Both the position numbers and the translations under genes were made by a program. From assembly GCF_963082655.1 (NCBI RefSeq), contig NC_081553.1, positions 30,511,080-30,575,079 of the forward strand: a stretch of 64,000 nt of DNA, in the 5' to 3' direction. Source of the stretch: Stomoxys calcitrans (taxonomy: Eukaryota; Arthropoda; Insecta; Diptera; Muscidae). Within the stretch, counting starts at the first letter, position 1. The number at the start of each line of letters is the position of its first letter. A model generated the notes under the pieces. The model made no database searches and was not told the origin of the DNA. It saw only the letters and a program-made list of their open reading frames with translations. This document shows, in pieces, positions 21,769 through 33,225 of this stretch.

Positions 21769-23261
21769 AAAAAAAGTAAAAGCGTGCTAAGTTCGGCCGG
21801 GCCGAATCTTATATACCCTCCACCATGGATCGCATTTGTCGAGTTGTTTTCCCGGCATCTCTTCTTGGGCTAAAAAGAATATAAGAAAAGAGTTGCTCTG
21901 CTATTAAAACGATATCAAGATATGGTCCGGTTCGGACTACAACTAAATTATATGTTGGAGACCTGTGTAAAATTTCAGCCAATTCGTATAAGAATTGCAC
22001 CCATTGGGGCTCACGAAGTAAAATAGAGAGAACGATTTATATGGGATCTGTATCGGGCTATAGACCGATTCAGAACATAATAAACACGTTTGTTGATGGT
22101 CATGAGAGGATCCGTCGTACAAAATTTCAGGCATATCGGATAATAATTGCGACCTCTAGGAGTCAAGAAGTCAAGATTCCAGATCGGTTTATATAGCAGC
22201 TATATCAGGTTATGAACCGATTTGAACTTTATTTGACACAGTTGTTGAAAGTAAAAATAAAATACGTCATGCTAAATTTCAGCCAAATCGGATAGGAATT
22301 GCGCCCTCTAAAAGCTCAAGAAGTCAAATCCCCAGATCTGTTTATATGACAGCTATATCAGGTTATGGACCGATTTCAACCATACTTTGCACAGTTGTTG
22401 GATATCATGACGAAATACTTCGTGCAAAAACTCATTCAAATCGGATAAGGATTGTGCCCTCTAGAGGCTCAAGAAGTCAAGACCCAAGATCGGTTTATAT
22501 GGCAGCTATATCAGGTTAAGAACCGATTTAAACCATACTTGGCACAGTAGTTGGGTATCATAACAAAACACGTCGTGCGAAATTCCATTCCAATCGGATA
22601 AGAATTGCGCCCTCTAGAGGCTCAAGAAGTCAAGACCCAAGATCGGTTTATATGGCAGCTATATCAGGTTACGGAGCGATTTGAACCATACTTGGCACAG
22701 TTGTTGGATATAATAACAAAACACGTCGTGCAAAATTTCATTTCAATCGGATAAGAATTGCGCACTCTAGAGGCTCAAGAAGTCAAGACCCAAGATCGGT
22801 TTATATGGCAGCTATATCAGGTTATGAACCGATTTGAACCATACTTGGCACAGTTGTTGGATATCATAAGAAAACACGTCGTGCAAAATTTCATTCCAAT
22901 CGGATAAGAATTGCGCACTCTAGAGGCTCAAGAAGTCAAGACCCTAGATCGGTTTATATGGCAGCTATATCAAAACATGGACCGATATGGCCCATTTACA
23001 ATACCAACCGACCTACACTAATAAGAAGTATTTGTGCAAAATTTCAAGCGGCTAGCTTTATTCCTTCGGAAGTTAGCGTGCTTTCGACAGACGGACGGAC
23101 GGACGGACAGACGGACGGACGGACATGGCTAGATCGACATAAAATGTCGCGACGATCAAGAATATATATACTTTATGGGGTCTCAGACGAATATTTCGAG
23201 TAGTTACAAACAGAATGACGAAATTAGTATACCCCCCATCTTATGGTGGAGGGTATAAAAA
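21769..23261 (-). mobile_element. HINE-like family A element, full length (about 1.5 kb)
   Basis: The hairpin arms TTCGGCC and GGCCGAA lie near 21795, followed by TATATACCCTCCACCAT. Eight or so 153-bp units carry CTCAAGAAGTCAAGACCC. The CGGACGGACGGACAGACGG block lies at about 23086-23125, then ATATATATACTTTATGGGG and the end GGTGGAGGGTATAAAA. Distal units are nearly identical to those at 285-1330, so these copies are recent relatives. Confidence 0.9.
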
Positions 23262-23325
23262 CAAATAACGACGTATTAAATTCGATCGAACCGAACTTTG
23301 AATACCAAAAACCCTGGATACATTT
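23262..23325 (-). mobile_element. Degenerate hairpin end of a family B element
   Basis: AAATAACGACGTATTAAATT, CGATCGAACCGAACTTTG and AATACCAAAAACCCTGG align with the canonical B end, including a broken hairpin. Confidence 0.55.
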
Positions 23326-23332
23326 ATTATTC

Positions 23333-25225
23333 TACTAGCAGAACCGGGCTCGCTCCGCTGCGCCTTCTTTAACTCTCTAATATCTTTTTAGGGTGGGGAC
23401 CCTTCGCCCTTAATGCGGTTATCAAATTCGTGCCATTGTAGCCTATGACGCTGAATGCATTCGAATCCTGGCGAGAACATCGGACAAAGCGGTGTTTATC
23501 CCCTCTTAATGTTGGCGACATTTGCGAGGTACAATGCCATGCATGGTCATTTAACAAATTTTCCCCAAAGAGGTGTCGCACTGCGGGACGCCGTTCGAAC
23601 TCGGCTCGGTCCCTTGTCATTGAATTTAGACTTGAATCGGAAAGCACTCATTGATGTCTGAGAATTTGTCCCTTCTCGGTTCCTGGTGGTAATGTTCTTC
23701 CTCAGGGTAATGTTCTCATTAGGGGAGGGATGGCATCAAAGACATTTCGATTCAAATATGGATATCAAATTCGTGCTGCACTTCCAAATCCCTTTAATTT
23801 GAGCCCCATATTGACATGGCCTGTAAATATGAACCTTTTGGAGGGTGTTTTGGAGCTGGAGCGGCCACTGGCACTTTTCACTGAAAATAGATATCAAACT
23901 CGTTCTTTATTCAGAACGGAAATGAAGTTCAGTTTAGGGGGTGCTTTGGGGCGTACCCCAAAACACTTGGCTCCAAAATTGGATCTCAAATGTAACCCAT
24001 ATTGTCGTAATGGGTCAAATAACACATTTGACGTATCTTTGGGAGGAAAAGCGCCACCTGGACTTGAACGCAAATTTTAATGTCATATTCGTAATCTACA
24101 CCCTAATAACTTTCATTTGAGTCCCATATAGCCATGGTCGGCTAATATGCCCATTTAGGGGTATTTGGGGGTGGGCGACCTCCCATTACTTGGACCTAAT
24201 GTCTTTTGCCATATTTGTAATCTACTACCTAATACTTTTTATTTGAGTTCCATATTGACATCAACTTTGAATATATCTGTTTTGTGGTTGGGGTGGGGGG
24301 AAGGTGGGGCCAGCGGATCTTGGGTCGGCCCGCTCGGTACTTAGACCCAAATTTCAATACCATATTCGTTTTCTGGTTTCCCATACCTTTCATTTGATAC
24401 CCTTATTGTACCCATCGGACCACTATCGCATATGGGTGGCGTTTTTGGGGTAAGGGGGAGGATCCGCCTCCACTCAATATCTAAAATTTATATATCCTAT
24501 GTTTCCTTCCAGACAAACGTACACAATTTATGAAAATTTTAAGAAAATCTATGCAGCCAAGTATCATATAGTCATAATGGGTCTAATGGCGTTTTTCAGA
24601 TGTGGCTTGACCCCCTATGCTAGATTCGAAATCTACTCCCAAATACCTTTCATTAGAGCCCCACATTGAAATGAACGTTCAATATATCCCTTTGGGGGAG
24701 TTTTGGGGTTGGGGCGGCCCGATTGGTACTTAGACTCAATTTTTAATACCATGTCCGTATTCTACTCTCCAATACCTTTTATTTGATACCTATATTGTCC
24801 CGATCGGTCCACTTTTGATTTTGGGTTGTGTTTTTGGCATAAGGGGGAGGGTCCGTCCCCCTTTCGATACCTAAAAAGTATATAGCCTATGTTTCCTTCC
24901 AGACCAAACTACACAATATGCAAAAAATTTCGAGAGTAACGGTTCTGCCGTTTTTCAGTCTATACGGAACATACAAACCGAGTCCCATATATCCGTGATT
25001 GGCTAATGTGCCCATTATGGGCTTTTTGTGGGGGCGGGGTGACGCCCTATACTTCGACATGAATTTGTATACCAGATTTGTTATCTACTCCCGCATACTT
25101 TTCATTTGATACCCATATTGTCCTTATCGGTCCACTTTTGATTTTGTGTGGTGTTTTTGGGGTAACGGTGGAGGGTCCGCCCCCTATCGTAATCGTTATC
25201 GCAGATCCCAGATCAGTAACCCGCA
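23333..25225. mobile_element. Family C tandem-repeat element, copy 2, with SINE1 inside
   Basis: It starts with a GC-rich block (AACCGGGCTCGCTCCGCTGC) unlike its surroundings. After the SINE1 insertion at 23440-23690 come the same phrases as copy 1: AATTTGAGCCCCATATTGAC, GGTCCACTTTTGATTTTGG, GGGTCCGTCCCCCTTTCGAT and GCCTATGTTTCCTTCCAGAC. The block order is the same as copy 1 over most of the length. There is no coding evidence. It ends at the 5' end of a HINE element. Confidence 0.7.
23440..23690 (+). mobile_element. SINE1 copy lacking the box A region
   Basis: It begins inside the tRNA head (GCCTATGACGCTGAATGCA) with box B reduced to ATTCGAATCC. Body motifs GAGGTGTCGCACTGCGG and ACTTGAATCGGAAAGCACTC follow, then the 3' part. 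Loss of box A would make it transcriptionally dead. Confidence 0.8.
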
Positions 25226-26300
25226 TTTTTATACCCACCACCATAGGATGGGGGTATACTAATTTCGTCATTCTCTTTGTAACACTTCGAAATATGCGTC
25301 TGAGACCCCACAAAGTATTTATATTCTTGATCGTCATGGCATTTTAAGCCGATCTAGCCATGTCCGTCCGTTTGCCCGTCCGTCTGTTCGTCCGTCCGTC
25401 TGTTTGTCTGTCGAAAGCACGCTTACTTTCGAAGGAGTAAAGCTAGCCGCTTGAAGTTTTGCACAAAAACATATTATTAGTGAAGGTCGGTTGGGATTGT
25501 AAATGGGCCATATCGGTCCATGTTTTAATATAGCTGCCATATAAACCGATCTTGGGTCTTGACTTCTTGAGCCTCTTGAGGGCGCAATTCTCGTCCGATT
25601 TGACTGAAATCATGCACGTAGTGTTTTGGTATCACTTCCAACAATTGTGTTAAGTACGATTCAAATCGGCGAATAATCTGGAATAGATGTCATATAAACC
25701 GATCTTGGATCTTGACTTCTTGAGCCTCTAGAGGGCGCAATTCTTATCCGATTTGGCTGAAATTTTGCATGAGGTGTTTTGTTATGACTGTGCTAAGTAT
25801 GGTTTGTAACCATACTTAGCAATAACTGTGCTAAGTATGGTTTAAATCGGTTCATAACCTGATATAGCTGCCATATAAACCGATCTGGGATCTTGACTTT
25901 TTAAGCCTCTAGAGGGCACAATTCTCATCCGATTTGGAAGAAATTTTGTACAACGACTTCTCTTATGACCTTCAACAATAGTGTCTAATATGGTCCGAAT
26001 AGATGAATAGCTTGATAAAGCTCCCATATAAACCGATCTCCCGATTTTGCTTCTTGAGTCCCTACAAGGCGCAATTCTTATTCGAATGAAATATTACACA
26101 ATGGCTTCTACAATATTCAGCATTCATTTATGGTCCGAATCGGACTATAACTTGATATAGCTCCGAAAGCATAACAGTTCTCACTCAATACCGCGCATAG
26201 ACTAAAAAGAGATACCGCGCATAGACTCGACAAATGCCATCCATGGTGGAGGGTATATAAAATTCGGCCCGGCCGAACATAGCACGCTCTTACTTGTTTT
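25226..26300 (+). mobile_element. HINE-like element, family A array with family B-like 5' block
   Basis: The 5' block reads TTTTTATACCCACCACCATA, B-like, with GGGGGTATACTAATTTCGTC. A (GTCY) block follows at about 25361-25413, with mixed GTCT, GTCC and GTTC. Family A units run to about 26110. The 3' part is CCATGGTGGAGGGTATATAA, then TTCGGCCCGGCCGAA and GCTCTTACTTGTTTT. The two subterminal blocks do not match as well as in other A copies, so it may be a recombinant. Confidence 0.85.
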
Positions 26301-26888
26301 CTCCTTTTATTAATAAGGTCACTAAACATTCTCCAAATTACCTTTTGAAAAGTTATATGGTCACCTCATTGCTTAATGCTCAAATACGTTTAATATCTTT
26401 CGCTCTGTGCTGATTTCCCTGCTTTCGTCATTCGCAGTCATTGCAAAGGATTACTTAACCAAGAAACAACCAAAGTGCAACACAAGTCAAGCAAACACCA
26501 TAAAATGACAAACGCAACATGACAACGGACTGACGTTCTACAACCGGAGGATAGACAGTCAGAGTACTCGTAAACCATGGCCCTCAGGTCAACAAAGATC
26601 TGTGTTAGGATATGTCCAAAGTAAATATTCTGATCTGTGAAAGGGAAAATAGCATCATGAGTCCTTGACAGGCAGGCAGTCAGGCAGAACAAGAGATGAT
26701 TCAGAAAGTATAGGCTAAAGGACATTAAATTGATATAAATCATAATGATTATTTTTAGTTGAGGAGTTAAAATGACATTTCATGTTTTACTTGAGGTCAA
26801 ATAAAAAAGTTATGTTAAACTTTTTTTGGGAAAAATTTTGATACCACTGTCAATAAAAATTAAAATAAAATGAAATATTCTGTGAAAA
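26301..26888. other. Non-repetitive stretch
   Basis: No repeat motif is recognised. A 101-codon minus-strand frame (26438-26743) has no recognisable domain and no supporting context. No gene called. Confidence 0.45.
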
Positions 26889-27355
26889 ATAAATTTAACA
26901 AGCAAAGGCGTGCTAAGTTCGGCCGGGCCGAATCTTTTAAACCCTCCAACATAGATCGCATTTGTCGAGTTCTTTTCCCAATATCTCTTTTAAGGCAAAC
27001 AAAGAAAATAATTACTATAATATTGGAGCTATATCAAGTTATAGACCGATTCGGACCATAATTGAACTGAATGTTGGAGACCATAGTAGAAGTTATTGTG
27101 GAAAATTTCAGCCAATTCGAGTAAGAATTGCGCCCTTTAGGGGCTCGAGAAGTAAACCAGAGAGATCGGTTAATATGGGAGCTGTATCAGTGTGTAGACA
27201 GATTCGGACCATATATCACACGTATGTCAAAGGTCGAGAAGCCATTGTACAAATTTTAGCCAAGTCGAATAATAATTGCGCCCTCTGGTGGCTCAATATC
27301 CCAGATCGGTTTATATGGCAGCTATATCAGTTAATGGATCAATTTGAACCACAGA
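26889..27355 (-). mobile_element. HINE-like family A element, hairpin half
   Basis: ACAAGCAAAGGCGTGCTAAG, hairpin arms TTCGGCC and GGCCGAA, and TAAACCCTCCAACAT are followed by two to three A units (CAATTCGAGTAAGAATTGCG, GGGGCTCGAGAAGTAAACC). Near 27355 the orientation of the repeat flips. The (GTCY) end is absent. Confidence 0.75.
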
Positions 27356-27608
27356 TACTTGATATAGGTCGTTTGGGATTGCTAATGTGCCATATCGGTT
27401 CAGATTTGGATACAGCTGCCTTATAAAACGATCCACCGCTTTGACTTGTTGAATTCCTAGAAGCCATAATTTTTGTCTGATTTGGCTAAAATTTTGCACG
27501 TTGTCTTCTGTGATGACTTCCAACAACTGTGCCATGTACGGTTCAAATAGGTCTGTAACCTGATATAGCTCCCATATAAACCGATCTCTCGATTTGCCTT
27601 TTTGAGCT
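27356..27608 (+). mobile_element. HINE-like family A fragment, inverted relative to neighbour
   Basis: GATACAGCTGCCTTATAAAA, TCTGATTTGGCTAAAATTTT and GATATAGCTCCCATATAAAC read element-forward on the plus strand. It forms a tail-to-tail junction with the preceding fragment and abuts a B element. Confidence 0.65.
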
Positions 27609-27611
27609 CTA

Positions 27612-29062
27612 ATAAGTAAAAAGGCGTTAAGTTTGGATACCCACCAACTCGGGTTTACATGTAAACAAACTTTTGTCAAAATTGGGTGAAAAATGCATAT
27701 CTTATGCCCCATAGCAGCTATATCGAAATATGTTCCGATTTGGACCAAATATTTATAACAACCCACTGTCCCAAAGGCCCTTTTGTGGGCCCAAAACATT
27801 AAATCGAGATATTGGTATATATGGCATCTATATCCAAATCTGGACCGATCTGTGCCATATTGCAGAAGTATGTCAAAGGGCTTAACCTCACTCATTGTCC
27901 CAAATTTCGGCGAAATCGGACAATAAATACGCCTTTTATGGGCCAAAAACCTTACATCGAGATATCGGTCTATATGACAGCTATATCCAAATCTGTACCG
28001 ATCTTTGTCATATTAATGAAGTATGTCGGGGGGCTTAACTAACTAACTGTCCCAAATTTCGGAAACTTCAGACAATAAATACGCCTTTTATGGGCCCAAA
28101 ACATTAAATCGAGATATCGGTCTATATGGCAGCCATATCCAAATCTGGACCGATCTATGCCATATTGCAGCAGTATGTCGAAGGGCTTAACACAACTCAT
28201 TGTCCCCAATTTCGGCGACATCGGACAATAAATGCGCTTTCCATGGGCCCAGAACCTAAAATCGAGAGATCGGTCAATATGGCAGCTATATCCAAATCTG
28301 GCCCGATCTTTGTCATATTAATGAAGTAAGTCGAGGGGCTTAACTTAACTCACTGTACCAAATTTCGGCGACATCGGACATTAAATGCGTCTTCTATGAG
28401 CCCAAAACCTTAAATCGAGAGATCGGTCTATATGGCAGCTATATCCAAATCTGGCCCGATCTGTGCCATATTGAAGAAGTAATTCGAGGGGCTTAACCTC
28501 ACTCACTGTACCAAATTTCGGCGACATCGGACATTAAATGCGTCTTTTATGGCATCAAAACCATAAATCGAGGGATCGGTCTATATGGCAGCTATATCCA
28601 AATCTGGCCCGATCTTTGTCATATTAATGAAGTAATTCGAGGGGCTTAACCTCACTCACTGTCACAAATTTCGGCCACATGGGACAATAAATGCGCCTTC
28701 CATGGGCTCAAAACCTTAAATCGAGAGAACGGTCCATATGGCAAAAAACCTTAAATCGAGAGAACGGTCCATATGGTAGCTATATCCAAATCTCGACCGA
28801 TCTGTGCCATATTGAGGAAGTATGCCGAGAGGCTTAACCTAACTCGCTGTCCCAAATTTCGGCGACATCGGACAATAAATGCGCCTTCTATGAGCCCAAA
28901 ACCTTAAATCGAGAGATCGGTCCATATGCCAGCTATATCCAAATCTGGACCGATCTGTGCCATATTGCAGAGGTATGTCGAGGGCCTTAACCTAACTCAT
29001 TGCCCCAAATTTCAGCGACAGCGGACAAGTAACGCGCCTTTTATGAGCCCAAAACCTTAACT
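27612..29062 (-). mobile_element. HINE-like family B element, hairpin deleted, (GTCY) end missing
   Basis: AAGTAAAAAGGCGTTAAG passes straight into TTTGGATACCCACCAACTCG: the hairpin core (about 14-20 bp) is deleted. About nine units of 152-153 bp follow; CGAGATATCGG/CGAGAGATCGG recurs near 27805, 27958, 28110, 28263 and 28416. Most are the GGCGACATCGGACAATAAAT subtype. A short internal duplication of CCTTAAATCGAGAGAACGG occurs near 28710-28765. It is cut by a LINE2 fragment at the right. The 211-codon minus frame (27311-27946) crosses an element boundary and is not a gene. Confidence 0.85.
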
Positions 29063-29224
29063 CGAGAAAGGGCAGACGATTTGTCGGTAGCAAGGAATTC
29101 AAAATTCAAAATTTTCTTTTAAGAGGTTACTTTATAGTTCTTAGAGCGCACAACAAGCCGATTACTGGCTTAGGTGTATGTCCATAGTGGCACGGGGCGG
29201 CTTCATATCTGCAACCTAACCTAA
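29063..29224 (+). mobile_element. LINE2 3' fragment, strongly 5' truncated
   Basis: Motifs AAGAGGTTACTTTATAGTTC, GCGCACAACAAGCCGATTAC and GTGTATGTCCATAGTGGCAC match the reverse complement of 34950-35075. It ends with CAACCTAACCTAAG. Extreme 5' truncation is typical of target-primed reverse transcription. Confidence 0.75.
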
Positions 29225-30188
29225 GAACAAAGTAAATTATGCCCAACTATCCTTAATAATTGTGTCATTTACCCAAAAACCTTAGCAAGGTGTTTCTCTT
29301 TTTTCTTTCTTAAGTTTCTATCAAATTAAATATCATGTTTGGTTTTTTTTGCATTTAAGAGTCAATTTACATTCCCAGACAAATTTCATGCGAATTTTGA
29401 AAGTAGCTTTGGTTAATTTTACTTATTTAATCCCCAAAAGTATGCTATGAATTTTATCTATGAAGCCCTTCACGTAAAATGCCCACTCTCTTTTGTCACT
29501 CTGTTGAACTTTGCTAATTTACAGTATATTGACATTTTTCATGTCAAAAGTACGTAACAACAAACCTTTTTTTTTTGGTAAAAAGCTCACAACTCGTAGA
29601 CATTGTGGTTTTAATGGGCTAAGCTTTAAGTGGCAAACGACACTCCCAATAAATACTTCATTCTCTTTCACCACAACCACAAGCACCACCATCACCACCA
29701 TCACCACCACCACCACCATACAATATGAACTCACAAAGGAAATGCTAAGGCCAAAATAATGTCGTTGTAACCTTAAAGTTTTCGTCTATTCGCCTTTGTG
29801 TACGACTCGAGTTTGCCATTTTTGTTGTCGTTTGTTATTGTTTTATTTATTGCATTTCGTTTAATTAGGTTCGATGCTAAGCGCCCTCAGTATCATCAAT
29901 ACGCAAACTAAGAAGAAGCATAAGAAAGTACAGAAAAGAAAAACAGAAAAACAAGCGATAAAAAATTAAGCAATTCACACGAAACTCATCGCTACTCTTA
30001 TCATGTCAAACTTCAAGGCATAACAAAACATTACCGATAGTTACACTCAACAACAACGCAATACAAAAATTCAACTGTTTAGCAATTTCCATTCCATGTT
30101 ATAGGATGGGAATGACAGCTGTTAGGCCATAGTTAGTGATGACGGTAAGGCCATTAGCACTTTTAGCCTTTTCTATGCCATCAATAGT
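29225..30188. other. Low-repeat stretch
   Basis: AT-rich. It contains a (CCA/CCATCA)n microsatellite at 29669-29719. The open frames over it (29511-29759 plus, 29519-29734 minus) are driven by that repeat. No gene recognised. Confidence 0.5.
29669..29719. repeat. (CACCAT/CCA)n microsatellite
   Basis: Runs of CACCACCATCACCACC on the plus strand, imperfect, about 50 bp. Confidence 0.85.
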
Positions 30189-30647
30189 TTTGACATTCAG
30201 AGTCGATCTAGTAGTGTCCGTCCGTGTGGCGAAATCAGGAACGCTTCCGAAAGTATAAAGCTACACATAGACTCGATATAGGTCGATGGGGATAGCAAAT
30301 ATGTCAAATCTTCAAAGGATATACCATAGGATAAGGCTGGTCATTCTGTTTGTAACACCTCGAAATATAGATCTCCTTCGTCTTGACATTCTGAGTTCAA
30401 CTAACCATGTCCGTTAATCGGTTCGTCTGTCCATCTGTCAAAATCACGATAGAGTTCGAACGAATAAAGATGTCCCCTTGAAATTTTCCACCGATACTTC
30501 TAACCATTGGGAATTGCAAATGGGCAATAGTAGTGCAGATTTATAAACCGATCTCCGCTTTTCTATCCATGAGCCTCTATAAATTTCGATCGATTGTGAT
30601 GAAATTTGACACGGGGACTTCTGTTTTGAATTTTAATATTCGTGCCG
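30189..30647 (+). mobile_element. Two degenerate HINE-like 5' fragments in tandem
   Basis: The first (about 30189-30300) keeps GAGTCGATCTAGTAGTGTCC and CTTCCGAAAGTATAAAGC. The second (about 30330-30647) repeats CATTCTGTTTGTAACACCTC, GTTCGTCTGTCCATCTG and GATTTATAAACCGATCTCCG. Both are heavily diverged and stop at SINE1. Confidence 0.6.
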
Positions 30648-30956
30648 AGGCCACCGTAGCGCAGAGGTTAGCTTGTCCGCCTATGACGCCGAACGCCTGG
30701 GTTCGAATCCTGGCGAGACCATCAGAAAAATTTTCAGCGGTGGTTTTCCCCTCCTAATGCTGGCAACATTGGCGAGGTACTATGCCATGTAGAGCTTCTC
30801 TCCAAAGAGGTGTAGCACTGCGGCACGCCGTTCGGATTCGGCTATATAAAGAAGGTCCCTTATCATTGAGCTTAAAACTTGAATCGGACTGCACTCATTG
30901 ATATGTGAGAAGTTTGCCCCTGTTCCTTAGCGGAATGTTAATTGGCAAAATTTGCA
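30648..30956 (+). mobile_element. SINE1, tRNA-derived, full length
   Basis: Box A TAGCGCAGAGG (30657-30667) fits the consensus exactly, and box B GGTTCGAATCC (30710-30720) is exact. The body and 3' part end with GTTCCTTAGCGGAATGTT and an A-rich tail. It is the best-preserved promoter head in the window. It directly abuts the hairpin end of a B element. Confidence 0.92.
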
Positions 30957-30958
30957 AA

Positions 30959-32570
30959 AAACAAGTAAAAAGGCGTTAAGTTCGGCCGGGCCGATCTTTG
31001 GATACCCACCACCTCGGGTATCCACTTTTCATCAAAATTCGGTGAAAATTTCATACCTTATACTCATATACCTCATACCGATCTGAACTAAATATATACG
31101 ACACGGATGTCGAAAAGCCGAACATAAGTCACTGTGTCAAATTTCAGTGAAATCGGATTATAAATGCGCCTTTTATGGAGCCAAGACTTTAAATTGAGAT
31201 ATCGGTCTACATGGCAGCTATATCCAAATCTGGACCGATTTGGGCCAAGTTGCATAAACATGTCGAAAAGCCTAACACAAAGCACTGTTCCAAATTTCGG
31301 CGAAATCGGACAATAAATGCCTCTTTTATGGGCCCTAAACCTTAAAACGAGAGATAGGTCTATATGGCAGCTATATGCAAATCTGAACCGATCTGGGCAA
31401 AATTGAAGAAGGACGTCGAAGAGCCTAATCAAACTCACTGTGTCAAATTTCAGCGACATGGGACAATAAATGCGTCTTTTATCGCCCCAAAACCTAAAAC
31501 CTAGATATCGGTCTATATGGCAGCTATATCCAAATCTGGACCGATCTGTGCGATATCGCAGAAGTATGTCGAGGGGCTTAACTTAACTCACTGTTCCAAA
31601 TTTCGGCGACATCAGACAATAAATGAGCATTTTATGGGCCCAAAATCATAAATCAAGAAATCGGTCTATATGGCAGCTATATCTAAATCTGAACCGATCT
31701 GGACCAAATTGAAGAAATATGTAAAAGGGCCTAACACAACACACTGTCCCAAATTTCAGCAAAATCGCATAATGAATGTGGTTTTTATGGGCTTTACACC
31801 ATAATTCGGAGGATCGATCTATAAGGCAGCTATATCCAAATCTGGACCGATTTGAGCCAAATTAACAAAGGATGTCGATGGGCCTTACACAATTCACTGT
31901 CCCGAATTTCATCAAAATCGGATAATAAATATAGCTTTTGTGGGCCTAAAACCCTAAACCGGAGGATCGGTCTATATGGCAGCTATATCCAAATCTGAAC
32001 CGATCTGAGCCAATTTAACGAAGGAAGTCGAAGAGCCTAAGACAACTCACTGTCCCAAATTTCATCAAAATCGGATAATAAATGTGGCTTTTGTGGGCCT
32101 AAAACCCTTAACCGGAGGATCGGTCTATATGGCAGCTATATCCAAATCTGAACCGATCTGAACCAAATTGACGAAGGATGTCGAAGGGCCTAACACAACT
32201 CACTACCCCAAATTTCAACAAAATCGGATAATAAATGTGGCTTTTATGGGCCTAAGACTCTAAATCGGCGGATCGGTCTATATGGGGACTATATCAAGAT
32301 ATAGTCCGATATAGCCCATCTTCGAACTTAACCTGCTTATGGACAAAAAAAGAATCTGTGCAAAATTTCAGCTCAATATCTCTATTTTTAAAGACTGTAG
32401 CGTGATTTCAACAGACAGACGGACAGACGGATGGACATGTCTAGATCGTCTTAGATTTTTACGCTGATCAATAATATATATACTTTATAGGGTCGGAAAT
32501 GGATATTTCGATGTGTTGCAAACGGAATGACAAAATGAGTATACCCCCATCCTTCGGTGGTGGAGTATGA
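30959..32570 (-). mobile_element. HINE-like family B element, full length (about 1.6 kb)
   Basis: ACAAGTAAAAAGGCGTTAAG and the hairpin (one arm altered, GGGCCGATC) are followed by GGATACCCACCACCTCGGG. Units progress from GTGAAATCGGATTATAAATG through GGCGACATCAGACAATAAAT to CATCAAAATCGGATAATAAA. The TATATGGGGACTATATCAAG transition, a short ACAGACAGACGGACAGACGG block (about 32410-32432) and the terminal block GGTGGTGGAGTATGA close the copy. Subtype order is the same as in the B copies at 10.5 and 43.7 kb. Confidence 0.9.
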
Positions 32571-32610
32571 CAAGGAAGTTTTGGATGACCACTGCTTCTC
32601 TGGTCATCGT

Positions 32611-33225
32611 TATAAAGGGTGATTTTTTTGAGGTTAGGATTTTCATGCATTAGTATTTGACAGATCACGTGGGATTTCAGACATGGTGTCAAAGAGAAAG
32701 ATGCTCAGTATGCTTTGACATTTCATCATGAATAGACTTACTAACGAGCAACGCTTGCAAATCATTTTCAGTGAATGGGCCCTAGAAAAGTTGGCAGAAA
32801 ATCCGCTTTTTTATCGACAAATTTTGTTCAGCGATGAGGCTCATTTCTGGTTGAATGGCTACGTAAATAAGCAAAATTGCCGCATTTGGAGTGAAGAGCA
32901 ACCAGAAGCCGTTCAAGAACTGCCCATGCATCCCGAAAAATGCACTGTTTGGTGTGGTTTGTACGCTGGTGGAATCATTGGACCGTATTTTTTCAAAGAT
33001 GCTGTTGGACGCAACGTTACGGTGAATGAACACATTTCGAACCGAACACTGATTTTGGTAATAAAATTCAATGATTTGCAAGCGTTGCTCGTTAGTAAGT
33101 CTATTCATGATGAAATGTCAAAGCATACTGAGCATCTTTCTCTTTGACACCATGTCTGAAATCCCACGTGATCTGTCAAATACTAATGCATGAAAATCCT
33201 AACCTCAAAAAAATCACCCTTTATA
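32611..33225 (+). mobile_element. Tc1/mariner fold-back element, 615 bp, 156-bp identical inverted arms
   Basis: The arms 32611-32766 and 33070-33225 are exact reverse complements by eye. They begin TATAAAGGGTGATTTTTTTG, with TA at both ends fitting a TA target. Each arm includes the transposase start MNRLTNEQRLQII on its own inward strand. The right arm side extends the N-terminal coding further (EFYYQNQCSVRNVF on the minus strand, to about 33028). The centre is a plus-strand transposase core segment. The element thus has two 5' ends and no original 3' end. Confidence 0.88.
32728..33147 (+). pseudogene. Internally deleted mariner-type transposase remnant
   Basis: The 139-codon open frame starts MNRLTNEQRLQII, jumps after residue 13 to SEWALEKLAENPLFYRQ and continues through ILFSDEAHFWLNGYVNKQNC to GGIIGPYFFKDAVGRNVTVN. 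It then runs into antisense sequence of the right arm. FSDEAHF carries an acidic residue typical of the DDE catalytic core; the first and last catalytic acids and the DNA-binding domain are missing. The product would not be a functional transposase. It is the only open frame in this element with family-level similarity. Confidence 0.75.

Noticed and set aside
27311..27946. 211-codon minus-strand open frame, the second longest in the window
   Set aside because: Crosses the boundary of two different elements and reads through tandem units; a by-product of the 153-bp period.
29511..29759. Open frames over the (CCA)n tract on both strands
   Set aside because: Low-complexity repeat translates without stops in several frames; no gene context.
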